64,000 nt of DNA from positions 314,075,368 through 314,139,367 of the forward strand of contig NC_089821.1 in assembly GCF_035046505.1 (NCBI RefSeq), read 5' to 3'. Of this stretch, positions 22,843 through 34,600 are shown piece after piece. A program made the translations under genes and the position numbers. The DNA comes from Tiliqua scincoides. Lineage: Eukaryota; Chordata; Lepidosauria; Squamata; Scincidae. Position 1 is the first letter of the stretch; each line of letters begins with the position of its first letter. The notes below the pieces were generated by a model. That model did not search any database, had not been told where the DNA came from, and worked only from the letters and a program-made list of their open reading frames with translations.

Positions 22843-23491
22843 CTACAGAGCTTGGGTCCTGAGTACACTTCTGTACTGCAGCGAGTCATGGACTCTTCGC
22901 TCACAACAGGAGAGGAAACTGAATGCTTTCCACATGCGCTGCCTCCGACGCATCCTCGGCATCACCTGGCAGGACAAAGTTCCAAACAACACAGTCCTGG
23001 AACGTGCTGGAATCCCTAGCATGTATTCACTGCTGAAACAGAGACGCCTGCGTTGGCTCGGTCATGTCGTGAGAATGGATGATGGCCGGATCCCAAAGGA
23101 TCTCCTCTATGGAGAACTCATGCAAGGAAAGCGCCCTACAGGTAGACCACAGCTGCGATACAAGGACATCTGCAAGAGGGATCTGAAGGCCTTAGGGATG
23201 GACCTCAACAAGTGGGAAACCCTGGCCTCTGAGCGGCCCGCTTGGAGGCAGGCTGTGCAGCATGGCCTTTCCCAGTTTGAAGAGACACTTTGCCAACTGT
23301 CTGAGGCTAAGAGGCAAAGAAGGAAGGCCCATAGCCAGGGAGACAGACCAGGGACAGACTGCACTTGCTCCCGGTGTGGAAGGGATTGTCACTCCTGGAT
23401 TGGCCTTTTCAGCCACACTAGACGCTGTGCCAGAACCACCTTTCAGAGCGCGATACCATAGTCTTTTGAGACTGAAGGTTGCCAATACATA
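22843..23491 (+). mobile_element. Second LINE family, ORF2 C-terminus and 3' tail
   Basis: One open frame (22,934-23,461) encodes the RT C-terminal region: [57 protein letters not shown], and a terminal zinc-finger-like [20 protein letters not shown]. The 3' end reads gagactgaaggttgccaata. It is flanked by an exact 11-bp duplication ggtggacaggt at 22832-22842 and 23492-23502, so the insertion limits are firm. The clade within non-LTR elements is not assigned. Other copies are at 28,141 and 51,347. Confidence 0.85.
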
Positions 23492-24369
23492 GGTGGACAG
23501 GTCGATGAAAGTGTCAACCTAATGTGCGGTGGCAATGAAGAAGGCCAATTCTATGCTTGGGATCATTAGGAAGGGTATTGAGAACAAAATGGCTAATATT
23601 ATAATGCTGTTGTACAAATCTATGGTAAGGCCACTCCTGGAGTATTGTGTCCAGTTCTGGTCGCCACATCTCAAAAGGAACATAATGGAAATGGAAAAGG
23701 TGCAAAAGAGAGCGACTAAGATGATTACGGGGCTGGGGCACCTTCCTTATGAGGAAAGGCTATGGCATTTGGGCCTCTTCAGCTTAGAAAAGAGGCGCCT
23801 GAGGGGGGACATGATTGAGACATACAAAATTATGCAGGGGATGTATAGAGAGAGGGTCTTTTCCCTCTCGCACAACACCAGAACCAGGAGACATTCACTA
23901 AGATTGACTGTTGGGAGAATTGGGACAGACAAAATAAAATTTCTTTACTACACGTGTAATTAGTCTGTGGAACTCCTTTCCACAGGATGTGGTGATGGTA
24001 TCCAGCTTAGATGCCTTTAAAAGGGGATTGGACAGATTTCTGGATGAAAACTCCATCACGGGATACAGGCCGTGATGGGTACAGACAGTCTGAGATTAGC
24101 TTGTCGCTCATTATGAGGGCCGGGTAGGAATATTTTTTTGTCATCCGAATTGGCTGTGGATGGAAGTTTTTCCACATACCCCAGACTAGCGAGGGAGTGA
24201 AGGGTGTTCAGGAGGTTTCATGTATTAAAAATTGGTCCATGTGTTGAATATAGTATCACAAGTTAAACCCAATTGCAATCTGGTTTTGCTGGGGGTGTGT
24301 GTGTGAGTGTAAATAGAATGCTAGATGCAGCGATATGCAAGTGTCTTGTGGTGTTGTGTGTGCTCCCTG

Positions 24370-25014
24370 GGCATTTGGTGGGCCGCTGTGAGATACAGGA
24401 AGCTGGACTAGATGGGCCTCTGGCCTGATCCAGTGGGGCTGTTCTTATGTTCTTAACTACAATTCCCAGGAGGCCTTGCAGGTCTCTTGTTACCTGGTGT
24501 GCTCCCTGGGGCATTTGGTGGGCCGCTGTGAGATACAGGAAGCTGGACTAGATGGGCCTATGGCCTGATCCAGTGGGGCTCTTCTTATGTTCTTAACTAC
24601 AATTCCCAGGAAGCCTTGCAGGTCTCTTGTTATCTGGTGTGCTCCCTGGGGCATTTGGTGGACCACTGTGAGATACAGGAAGCTGGACTAAATGGGCCTA
24701 TGGCCTGATCCAGTGGGGCTGTTCTTATGTTCTTAACTACAATTCCCAGGAAGCCTTGCAGGTCTCTTGTTATCTGGTGTGCTCCCTGGGGCATTTGGTG
24801 GGCCGCTGTGAGATACAGGAAGCTGGACTAGATGGGCCTATGGCCTGATCCAGTGGGGCTCTTCTTATGTTCTTAACTACAATTCCCAGGAAGCCTTGCA
24901 GGTCTCTTGTTATCTGGTGTGCTCCCTGGGGCATTTGGTGGACCACTGTGAGATACAGGAAGCTGGACTAGGTGGGCCTTTAGCCTGTTCCAGTGGGGCT
25001 GTTCTTATGTTCTA
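24370..25014 (+). repeat. Array of 140-bp CR1 tail units, five tails
   Basis: The end signature ttcttatgttct recurs at 24441, 24581, 24721, 24861 and 25001, every step exactly 140 bp. Each of the four internal junctions has aactacaattcccagg followed by gccttgcaggtctcttgtta. The units differ by a few scattered bases and by g or c at the first base of the terminal repeat. They alternate in two sequence types (gggccgctg and gaccactg variants). Confidence 0.95.
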
Positions 25015-26803
25015 AGGCATTTATTTTAAGTACAGAATATTATGTATTTGGACTTTGATCACAAAAATAGAGTTAAAATATAATGCGTACGACTCTTAAG
25101 ACGGGTTTCTTTCCACTCAAATCCACAAAGGATTTGCTAAGCAGCCAAACAAGGGCACCTTGTTTCCCATACAGGCCCCCCTTGAGGTACTGCTAGCTGG
25201 GTCAACCTGGACTGGTCATCTGCAGAGGGAATTGTTTTGGTCAAGGGGCCTGAGGAGTGCAAGGCAGTGGAAAGGGAGGAGGGGAGGAGGGCTGCTCCCT
25301 GATTCATCTCTCCAAGGCAAGTCCTCCTGCTCCTTTTGTCAACAGGGCAGATAGCCAGGGTGGAAGCAAGGTCACCTTGGGAGCACACTGAAGACTCCAG
25401 GCCCTCTTGAGCAATCTTGTCACCCAGGCAGGCTGCACTGCCTTGCAGTTGGGTGGGGGGAGGGCGGGCCCAGGCCCTGCAAGCCTCTTCACAGACAGTC
25501 ACTTGCACAGAGAACAAACTGCCACGCAGGGTGCTGCTTCCAGGTGCCAAGAGGGCAGAAACTCACGTGGCCCACGGGGGGAGGGTACACTTGTGACTCT
25601 GACTGCTGCAGGCAGCACTTTGGTCAGCCAGTTCTCAAAGCTCCATGTTTACTCGCTGAAATGCCTGTGGGCCTTGCAGAGCAGGGAAGGGCCAGCAGAG
25701 CTGTCAGTCTGAAGCAGCTCATGTCAGGGACAAGCCAGGAATGAGACCGCGGAGGTCACGGGTGGATTGCTCAGTCGGAATGAGGGGCCCCCTTCGGCCT
25801 GTGGCAGCTGTGCAGAAGGGCCTTCCAGGCGTGAGGGGCCAGTCAGAGAGGGGAGCGGCTCCTGGTCACACTTTAAGGGAGGCTCAGACAGAGCTGTGTG
25901 GAAGGGACGATGACCTTATGTGCAGCGTCCCTCAGGTCTCCAACTGCAAGGGAGCTCCTGCTTCTGGGAAGCCAGGGTGGGAAGTGGGGTGCTAGACCTT
26001 GGCCTGATCCAGCAGCCAGGTTCTCCTGATGTTCAACATTTATTCAGGTAAGACACATACATCCCACCTTTCTATCATGAAAGTGCTCTGGGCGAGCATT
26101 CTTCAAAAAACCTAGTCGGACACAGCAGCAAAACGCAGCACTGTCAATAGAGCAGCGACAAGAGCAGCCCTCAGACACTCAAGGTACAGATCCAGCATCA
26201 AATGTAGTGTCAAACCAAGAACCTTCACAGCTCAGTAGGGATGGGGCCAGCCAGATCTCTCAAGGACAGGGGCTCCAGAGCCTGGGCCCAACTGTGGGTC
26301 AAAATCACTCCTGGCCCCCAGTCAACCATGGACCTGAGAGTGGAGGGACAGACTCCAAGCATGCAGGGCCCCAGGGGCAGGAAAGGAGGTGCTCCTTGAT
26401 GTGGTGCACGTCCAGGCTGCTTAAGATGTTGTTCAAGCTCGGAACCAGCTCTGGCCCAAGCTCAGCCTGTGCTTTCTATCAGCCATGCCATCACCCCCAA
26501 GTGCTTCAGTGCTCTTCGCTCTCCAGAACACCATGGAGCCAAATTGGTTCCTCCAACAACTGGGAGAGGGCACCCAGGAGCAACTGTGCCTACGCCTGGC
26601 TCATTTTCCCATTCCAGAGGTTTCCCCCCCCCCTCGCAGCCATGGCAGGAAAAAGCCCAAAGGCCTCAGGGTGCCACTTGTGTTGTCAGACTTCTGGGAT
26701 GGACCAGCCAAAGAGATCTTCTGTCGCTGAAGTGGTTAGGAGCCTGAGCGCAGCCAGACAGTGGTCAGCCCCTGAACAGGGCACAGGTGGACTTTAGACA
26801 GCC
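25015..26803. other. No recognised gene; short CR1 tail relic
   Basis: Open frames here overlap and match nothing known, including one of 196 codons at 26,207-26,797. A decayed CR1 tail (ggcctgatccagcagccagg) lies at 25,990-26,032. Confidence 0.5.
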
Positions 26804-26953
26804 TGATTGCCAGATGCAGGGGAGGGCACAAGGACGCAGGTTGCATCTGTTGTCTGATGTGCTCCCTGGGGCATTTGGTGGGCCACTGTGAGCTACAGGA
26901 AGCTGGACTAGATGGGCCTTTGGCCTGATCCAGCAGGGCTCTTCTTATGTTCC
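26804..26953 (+). mobile_element. CR1 3' tail, single unit
   Basis: About 150 bp from ccagatgcaggggagggcac to cttcttatgttcc. It ends just before another CR1 copy begins. Confidence 0.85.
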
Positions 26954-26956
26954 ACA

Positions 26957-28137
26957 GTCAGGGAATTAGAGGACAGGTCCTCTCGTGGATTGAGAACTGG
27001 TTGGAGGCCAGGAAGCAGAGAGTGGGTGTCAATGGGCAATTTTCACAATGGAGAGAGGTGAAAAGCGGTGTGCCCCAAGGATCTGTCCTGGGACCGGTGC
27101 TTTTCAACCTCTTCATAAATGACCTGGAGACAGGGTTGAGCAGTGAAGTGGCTAAGTCTGCAGACGACACCAAACTTTTCCGAGTGGTAAAGACCAGAAG
27201 TGATTGTGAGGAGCTCCAGAAGGATCTCTCCAGACTGGCAGAATGGGCAGCAAAATGGCAGATGCGCTTCAATGTCAGTAAGTGTAAAGTCATGCACATT
27301 GGGGCAAAAAATCAAAACTTTAGATATAGGATGATGGGTTCTGAGCTGTCTGTGACAGATCAGGAGAGAGATCTTGGGGTGGTGGTGGACAGGTCGATGA
27401 AAGTGTTGACCCAATGTGCGGCGGCAGTGAAGAAGGCCAATTCTATGCTTGGGATCATTAGGAAGGGTATTGAGAACAAAAAGGCTAGTATTATAATGCC
27501 GTTGTACAAATCTATGGTAAGGCCACACCTGGAGTATTGTGTCCAGTTCTGGTTGCCGCATCTCAAAAAAGACATAGTGGAAATGGAAAAGGTGCAAAAG
27601 AGAGCGACTAAGATGATTACGGGGCTGGGGCACCTTCCTTATGAGGAAAGGCTACGGCGTTTGGGCCTCTTCAGCCTAGAAAAGAGATGCTTGAGGAGGA
27701 ACATGATTGAGACATACAAAATTATGCAGGGAATGGACAGAGTGGATAGGGAGATGCTCTCTACACTCTCACATAATACCAGAACCAGGGGACATCCTGG
27801 TGGGTTAGGACAGACAAAAGAAAATATTTCTTTACTCAGCGTGTGGTCGGTCTGTGGAACTCCTTGCCACAGGATGTGGTGCTGGCGTCTAGCCTAGACG
27901 CCTTTAAAAGGGGATTGGACAAGTTTCTGGAGGAAAAATCCATTATGGGGTACAAGCCATGATGTGTATGCGCAACCTCCTGATTTTAGGAATGGGTTAA
28001 GTCAGAATGCCAGATGTAGGGGAGAGCACCAGGATGAGGTCTCTTGTTCCCTGGTGTGCTCCCTGGGGCATTTGGTGGGCCGCTGTGAGATACAGGAAGC
28101 TGGCCTGGTCCAGTGGGGCTGTTCTTATGTTCTTATG
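26957..28137 (+). mobile_element. CR1 LINE with 316-codon open RT fragment
   Basis: The longest open CR1 frame in the window (26,947-27,897). It covers [40 protein letters not shown], the catalytic box as SADD instead of the family FADD, and the thumb to GLGHLPYEERLRRLGLFSLE. The frame then shifts near 27,800 because of a short deletion after RTRGHP that is also seen in the copy at 2827-4155. The 3' UTR ends at 28,137 in gttcttatgttcttatgatc. Confidence 0.9.
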
Positions 28138-28140
28138 ATC

Positions 28141-28665
28141 ACTTCTCCAAGGACAACAAAGTTCCAAACAACACAGTCCTGGAACATGCTGGAATCCCTA
28201 GCATGTATGCACTGCTGAAACAGAGACGCCTGCGTTGGCTTGGTCATGTTGTGAGAATGGATGATGGGCGGATCCCAAAGGATCTCCTCTATGGAGAACT
28301 CATGCAAGGAAAGCGCCCTACAGGTAGACCACAGCTGCGATACAAGGACATCTGCAAGAGGGATCTGAAGGCCTTAGGAGTGGACCTCAACAGGTGGGAA
28401 ACCCTGGCCTCTGAGTGGCCCGCTTGGAGGCAGGCTGTGCAGCATGGCCTTTCCCAGTTTGAAGAGACACTTGGCCAACAGACTGAGGCAAAGAAGGAAG
28501 GCCCATAGCCAGGGAGACAGACCAGGGACAGACTGCACTTGCTCCCAGTGTGGAAGGGATTGTCACTCCCGAATCGGCCTTTTCAGCCACACTAGACGCT
28601 GTTCCAGAACCACCATTCAGAGTGCGATACCAGAGTCTTTCGAGACTGAAGGTTGCCAACTATCA
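28141..28665 (+). mobile_element. Second LINE family, copy 2
   Basis: Same C-terminal frame as at 22,843 (NNTVLEHAGIPSMYALLKQR through [20 protein letters not shown]), ending gagactgaaggttgccaact. It directly follows a CR1 tail. A short deletion puts the zinc-finger part in another frame. Confidence 0.85.
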
Positions 28666-28777
28666 CTATTATTAGCTTACTGAACGGTGGGAGTGCTGTG
28701 GATGTAATTTATCTTGAGCATTTGACAAGGTTCCATATGACATCCCAATCAACAAGTTTGTAAAATATGGGCTAGAT

Positions 28778-29195
28778 CAGGGGTGTTAAAACATAAGGCC
28801 CAGTGGCCAAACGCAGACCCCGGAAGCAGTTTATACACCCCATGTTATAATTGGGCTCTCCCAGCATGATAAGAACAGCCCCGCTGGATCAGGCCATAGG
28901 CCCATCTAGTCCAGCATCCTGTATCTCACAGCGGCCCACCAGATGCCGCCGGGAGCACACAAGGCAACAAGAGACCTGCATCCTGGTGCCCTCCCAATGA
29001 CAATTGGGCTTTCTCGTATCTTAAAAATATGACCAGGATTTGCATATTTTTCTTCTGTCATTTGCAGCTAATGAGTTTCTACATGAGAAGAAAGTGCTTA
29101 TTTCTGGCCATCATCTGCTTAGCGAAGTCACTTCCAGCCCTCTGCAGACACTATGAATGCCAACTTCGGCCCCCTGTAAGAGTTTGACATCCCTG
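28778..29195 (+). mobile_element. hAT-type MITE with perfect 8-bp duplication
   Basis: Starts CAGGGGTGTTAAAACATAAG and ends gagtttgacatccctg; the ends are inverted repeats. The duplication ggctagat is exact at 28770-28777 and 29196-29203. It contains a later CR1 tail (28,868-28,997). Confidence 0.85.
28868..28997 (-). mobile_element. CR1 3' tail nested in the hAT
   Basis: Minus-strand tail from a ggagggcaccaggatgcagg start to a ggggctgttcttatc end. About 130 bp, an extreme 5' truncation. The word aattgggct lies on both sides and may be the target duplication. Confidence 0.8.
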
Positions 29196-29450
29196 GGCTA
29201 GATTATACAATCGTGAGGTGGATTTGCAAGATGAAGGTCAACAGGTTCAAATGCCAGCTTCTGCACTTGGGCAAAGACGCAGGTACAGAATGGGAGACGC
29301 CTGGCCTGGCAGCACACGTGAGCGGGATCTTGGAGCGGCAATGGATCACAAGACGCACATGCTGTTCACACGGGGGAGGGAAAAAGCTGGGCGCCAGATC
29401 CCGCCCACAGGACAGGGTCTGGAGCACATGACCTTTTAGGTCCCTTTCAA

Positions 29451-30040
29451 TTCTGTGTTTAATCAGGTCACCAGCGAAAGAGGTGAAGAGTGACAAGGAA
29501 CAAAGCCTTCCTGGTGGTGGCGTCGCACCTGCGGAATTCTCACCCACCCCCCAGAATTAAGAACTTTTCCATCAGTGGAGACTATTCCTGCTGGCTCCAT
29601 CCTTTTCTTGATGGTTTTGGCTGGGAAGGAGTTAATAAAGCATGCTGTGGGAACAGGCTGTAGACTAAGATATTGTTCTCAAGTGTCTCCAACAGCCCCT
29701 GCTTCCTTCTCCCAGCAGCCTCCTTTCATCTCCAGGTAGCCGATGGGCTCGACTGGCTTCTGTGCCCCAGCAGCGTAAAAGCAGGGCATAAAGCAAGGAA
29801 GGGGGTGCGAGGGACCCACCTTCTCTGCACAGGCCACAGCTTGCTGGAGAACAATTCCTGTGCATACACAAGCCCCAGCCCTCGCCTCTGTGGGCTCAGA
29901 TTACAACAAGCAGATTGCACAAGGCAGTCAGGCATGCAGAGTGACCCCCTTTCCTTGGGGGTGGGGGGCGAGGGAGGTTTCTGCAGAGGTTGAGCCTGTC
30001 GGCTACAGGCAACTCACACACTCAAGGTTTGCTGCAAATA
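29451..30040. other. Intergenic, no recognised feature
   Basis: Lies downstream of CYB561. Contains no recognised repeat or exon. Confidence 0.5.
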
Positions 30041-30046
30041 TTTATT
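30041..30046 (-). terminator. CYB561: Candidate CYB561 polyadenylation signal
   Basis: AATAAA on the minus strand (tttatt on plus), about 1.4 kb downstream of the CYB561 stop. It is the first clear canonical hexamer I noticed. The intervening 30,047-31,461 is then 3' UTR. Not proven without transcript data. Confidence 0.5.
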
Positions 30047-31461
30047 GAACTCCAGCTAATCCACCAAACAATTCATACGAGAGAGCAGAAGAAAGAGCTG
30101 ATGTCGCTGCAAAGGCAACATTTAGATCAATGGCACAGGATTGGTTCCCCCTTTGATTGTGCTAACTGTTCCTATGAGCTCCCCCCAAGTCTTGAACTGA
30201 GGTTGTGCTCCCAGGAAAGGAACTTTTCACTCCTCGAAAATTCAGCATTTGTGTCACCTTCTTTGGACACGTGTTCCCAGCCTGCTCCATTGAGCTCAGC
30301 CCTGGACAGGAGGCTGGCGATGCCATTGTGCCTCCACAGTCAGTCCACCAAACTGCCACCCCTTGGCCCAGCAAATTTCTGAGCCCAGGAATAATGTGCA
30401 GCATTCCAGCTTTCTTAACTGGGGGGGGGGAGGCATTTACATCCCCTGCAAAACTTAGCGTGGCTGCAATCGCAAGAAGGGCCGCCGCCTAGGAACAGAG
30501 GCACTCCTGCACGGCACAACTTGGACCCCGACACAGTAGCCCACAAACGGCTCAGCCCAAACTCCTGGAGAGCCAGCTGGGTGGCCCCGGCTCCAACAGG
30601 GCCCAGGGCAGCCTCCTCAGGCAAGCCGAGCACTGCTATAGCACCCTGTGTGCAGGGGAGGTGTAGGCCTCGTCGCCCACCCGGGCACCAAAAGGCGCTC
30701 CAGCAAAAGTGTGCCTGCCGCATACTTGCTTAGACCCCTCGAACATGGAGGAGGTGATGACAGAGGGCCTGGAACTCCCCCAACGCCAAATGGTGTCCTA
30801 AGCCCCAAGGAACAGGTGCAGAAAGAAGCAGGCTGTGAGAGCAGCCAGACTCCGCTGCTGTGCAGGGAAGAAGAGGCAGCAGTGCTGGACTGCAAAGCCA
30901 CACAGGCCTCCCCCCACCGAGTCTGGTCAAGGTTATGAAAATGGGTGGCAAGACCCTACCAGCGGCCATGATTGTGTGCAGCCCTTGCAGCAACTGAGGC
31001 ACCTGCCTCCCCCCCCCCACAGCCAAAGCCAGACTGACTCACCCTTGTAAGAAAGATGCCACGTTGGACAGAGGTGGCCACCCCTCAGCCCCCAAACCCT
31101 TTGGGGATGCTCCAAGTCCCCTTCCAGGATCAAGCAAAGAACCTCAGCAGTCAGGCAAGGATGATTTCACAGCAATAGAACAAGAACCGCCCCCTCCGGC
31201 TGGCCTTTCTCACTGCTCATTCGTGCCTCCCCAGACAGCCTGGGGTCACGGAACGTGGCACCTTCACACAGCCCAGGAGACCCTGCTGGGGACGTGGTGC
31301 TGGGCATAAACAGGAAACGGCGACCTAAGGAAACAGGACGAATACAGAGAAAGGGAGAAGAGCGGAGCAGGGGGAGGGCAGTGCTTACACACGGCAGGGG
31401 GAAAGGGGCAGTCACACCGCACAGGACAAGCAAGGCACAACCACGGGCGGCCCAGGAAGCC

Positions 31462-31657
31462 TCAGTTGGGGCTGGCTGGGCTCTCCTCTTCCGTGAGCTT
31501 TTTGAAGTCCATGGAGAGAGCCAGCTCCTCCGCCACAGGGGGCCTCCGCCACTCGTCCCGGGTCAGGATGTAGCCCATCACGGCCCCAAAAGCAACCAGC
31601 AGGAGCCCCAAGACGTTGGCCAGGACACCCTCAGGCGCAAAGGAGCTGTACTGGTCC
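31462..31657 (-). CDS. CYB561: CYB561 last coding exon
   Basis: 196 bases from acceptor CTGCTCTTGCAG to the TGA at 31464-31462. Encodes [20 protein letters not shown] and the cytosolic tail with [14 protein letters not shown], which closely matches the family. Confidence 0.95.
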
Positions 31658-34600
31658 CTGCAAGAGCAGAAAGAACTGCGTCACTTGGGCTGGAAGGCTC
31701 CTGGCTGCACTCACACCTGGACCAGCAGCAGAGGAGTAGGCCTGCTTTGGGGCCAACACCTACAGGAAAGGAGTAGTCAAGGCCTTTGTGGAGTTCCAGT
31801 CAGGATTGTGGCCCGCTAGACAGGGGTAACCTGATGCCAGAAAGTTCGGCCGCTTCCCTGCCGCAAGGAGAGAGGGGGCCCCTCGCTGGGGTGCCCATTC
31901 TCACCCCATCTCCTGCTAGAATGTGTGCAAAGACCAGGGTTCCCTCAGTGTGGGAGCCAATGGCCAGAGGAGCAGTTCGGGAAACCAGCAGGGCAGGCCA
32001 ACCCCAACTGGTGAGCAACTGGGCTTGGTCTTTCACCCCCTGAGACCTAAGCCCAGGGTGGGCAGGCCCAGGCCCCTCTCCCACACTTGCTGTTAGAGCC
32101 CAGTCCCAGCCCACTACCCCATCTAGCCCCTCAAGGGTAGGGACTGGCCTGCCCTTACAGTCCCAGTCAAGGGTCATCCCTCTGGCACAAAGGACAGGCC
32201 CATCTGTGGATTGTTCTCGCCAGGCTTTCCTGCTCTGCATTCCACTTTCTCTGCATCACTAATGAAATTACTGTTAATTACTAATTGATACTAATTAAAA
32301 TTTCAGGGATCTGGCTGCCCACTTGTAGCCTACAAGGCTATGGAACCTTGTTATAAACATCTCTCTCTCTCTCTGGAAAAGTGCTCATCTCTGTGGACCT
32401 CTGTGGTCACCTGTCTCATCTCTGTGAAACTTGCCCCCCTCTTTGAAGTACCTTACAATACCACTTCGCTGCCCCCCCCCGTGCCAGGCCACCAGTTCAA
32501 GCTACGCACAACTGCCAGGCTTGGAGTTCTGCCAAGTCCTTGCTTGGATGTACATTCACACCTGCTCAGAGGCCCAGACCTGAGCAAACACAAAACTGCA
32601 GCTTCTCCCGCCAACGTTGGCCACCTTGCTTCCTGAGCCTGGACCACAGTCTGGGGGTTGTCTCCACTCCAACGGTGGCTCCTCTCCAACGGTTCCCCAG
32701 ATGTCTGCTCCAAGGGTGCACTGACACGAAGGATTCTAAGCACCCTGTGCACCAGAAATCTGCTGACTGCTGCATGAACTTTAAAATCTTTCTACTCATC
32801 TGATCTCGGAAGCTAAGCAGGGTCAGGCCTGGTTAGTACTTGGATGGGAGACTGCCTGGGAATACCGGGTGCTGTAGGTTTATACCATAGTCTTACGAGA
32901 CTGAAGGTTGCCAACCATGACTCCATCTCTCCCTTCCCATCAGGGAGGCACGTGAGCTGCTCACAGCTTTATAATTTCACACTCCTGGGGGCTGGCGTGA
33001 AACACCACAAAGACCTGCACACCTCACCCCCAAAGCCTCTGACTGAAGCCACCACCACTTGCTTCTCCAGTCCCTGGGTGGAACTTGCACGCAGCAGAGC
33101 CTGGAGGGGGAAGTGAGGTCCCTGCAGCTGCTCCATCCTCTGGCCGAGACCGACAGTCCCCTTGCCATGGTGGCCTGTCCTGGAAGGCGGGGGGTGGAAC
33201 CACCTTAGTCCCAAAGGGAGAGGATAGGGGCTGCCTCAACCTAGCGCTTCAGTCCTGGGGCAATGACTTGGGCCCTGGATTGTGACATGAGGCATCTCGT
33301 CCCTGTTTGGTCAATCCTGGCTTATAGGCAGCCCCTGATCGGAAAAAGCTTTTGCTCCCATAGACTTTTTCTAGGCATATTGTTTTATTCCCCCCCCCCC
33401 CAAACGCTCTTTATTCTGTTCCTTTGACGATGGTAGGATTTTCAGCTGCCCTGAACTTGGACAGGATATTCACCTTCAAATAAACACATGCCAAAGCAGC
33501 CCCCCCCCCACTTTTCACTTTTATTTAGGTCCCCAGTGCAGGACACGTTCATGTGCTGGTGCACATAGCGCTCCTATCTGCAGGGGAGCATGACCCCGGA
33601 CCAGTGCCGGCAGGTGAGGCAGGAGAGCACAACCCTGGCCTGTGGCGAGAGGCCTCAGATCCACAGGCCTGGAGCAGGGTCACGCTTTGAGTTGTCAGAC
33701 TCACCAGGACAGTTTGGGAGAACCTTTCCCTGGTGCGCCTTTCTTGGAAGATGAGCTGGGCAGCTCCGCCCGGCTTGCACCACACATCAGAACCTATGAG
33801 CAAGAGCCACAGCCTGGGAGCTTCTTGACTTAGGATCCAGTTTTTAGTTGCCCTGCCTGTGAGCTCACCCACCCCCCCGACTGCTGTTTGACATCTCTGT
33901 CCACCTTTCTCTGTCTAAACCCCCTGACTAAGAATTTCGTTCCAGGCATCCTGAGTGTGCAGACTGCCGTCTGGAGACTCTGCTTGACTGCTCCTGCCGC
34001 TAGAGGATTGGCAAGTGTCACGCACCAGTCAGAGGCCTAGGCCAGCAGTCCAGGCAGGCAGGGTGCCACTCGGGGTTTGCCACTGCCCTCTGCACAACCT
34101 TTGCCTCGCCTTGAGATGGACAGGTTTGTGTAACGCACTGAAGTTGTCACCAACCCAGGTTCCAACAATGTGTTCAGCAGCACCAGGCAGTGTGAAAAGA
34201 GCACCATGTGCAACTGCTGTCCCAGCTGGCCAGGGCCTGAGTGCCACCAGTTGCTTCAGCCGCGGAAAGAAGCTGCGGCTTAGGGACAGCGCAGAACAAC
34301 CTTGCGGGGTCCGCCCCCCCCAGCAGTGCCTCCAAGCAGGGCAGAGAAACACTCCTGCCTGGTGCCCTGCAGAGCTGGCGGTCAAGCAGTGAGCGAGGGG
34401 GGCCACATCCTGTGAATACTAGGCCCAGGGCTTTTGGCTGCCCCAGGGAAGAGTCAAACGGGGTGGTGGAGCTCTCGAGCCGTCCACCCCAACTTCAACA
34501 CGCATTTGCCCAAGGCCTGGAACAGAAGCACTTGCCTAATCTTGAAGAGGAGCAGCTCCAGGATGCCCAGCAGGCCAGCAGCAATCGAGAGGAGGAGCAG

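Larger units (their letters stand above)
22018..24369 (+). mobile_element. CR1 LINE carrying two later insertions
   Basis: The RT is readable in three blocks: 22,018-22,233, 22,572-22,842 and 23,492-24,070. The gaps are a hAT MITE and a second-family LINE. After LDAFKRGLDRFLDEN-type sequence, the 3' UTR from about 24,070 to 24,330 differs from the other copies here (word cagtctgagattagcttgtc), so this belongs to another CR1 subfamily. Its 3' end is the 140-bp array at 24,370-25,014. Confidence 0.82.
28675..29450 (+). mobile_element. Old CR1-like fragment split by a hAT
   Basis: 28,675-28,777 and 29,196-29,450 resemble weakly conserved CR1 RT (IYLEHLTRFH-like, then VNRFKCQLLHLGK). The two parts join at the 8-bp duplication around the hAT copy. 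Clearly older than the other CR1 copies. Confidence 0.5.

Noticed and set aside
22934-23461. BovB/RTE element
   Set aside because: The C-terminal region and 3' end do not look like BovB as I know it. Left unassigned rather than forced into a clade.
24370-25014. CRISPR-like array
   Set aside because: Regular 140-bp units without unique spacers, in a vertebrate CR1 context.
26207-26797. A 196-codon plus-strand frame
   Set aside because: Low-complexity composition and a competing frame over the same bases. Not recognised as a protein or repeat.
32797-32915. Functional 5S rRNA gene
   Set aside because: The 5' third of 5S is missing and a LINE-type tail is attached, which identifies a SINE.
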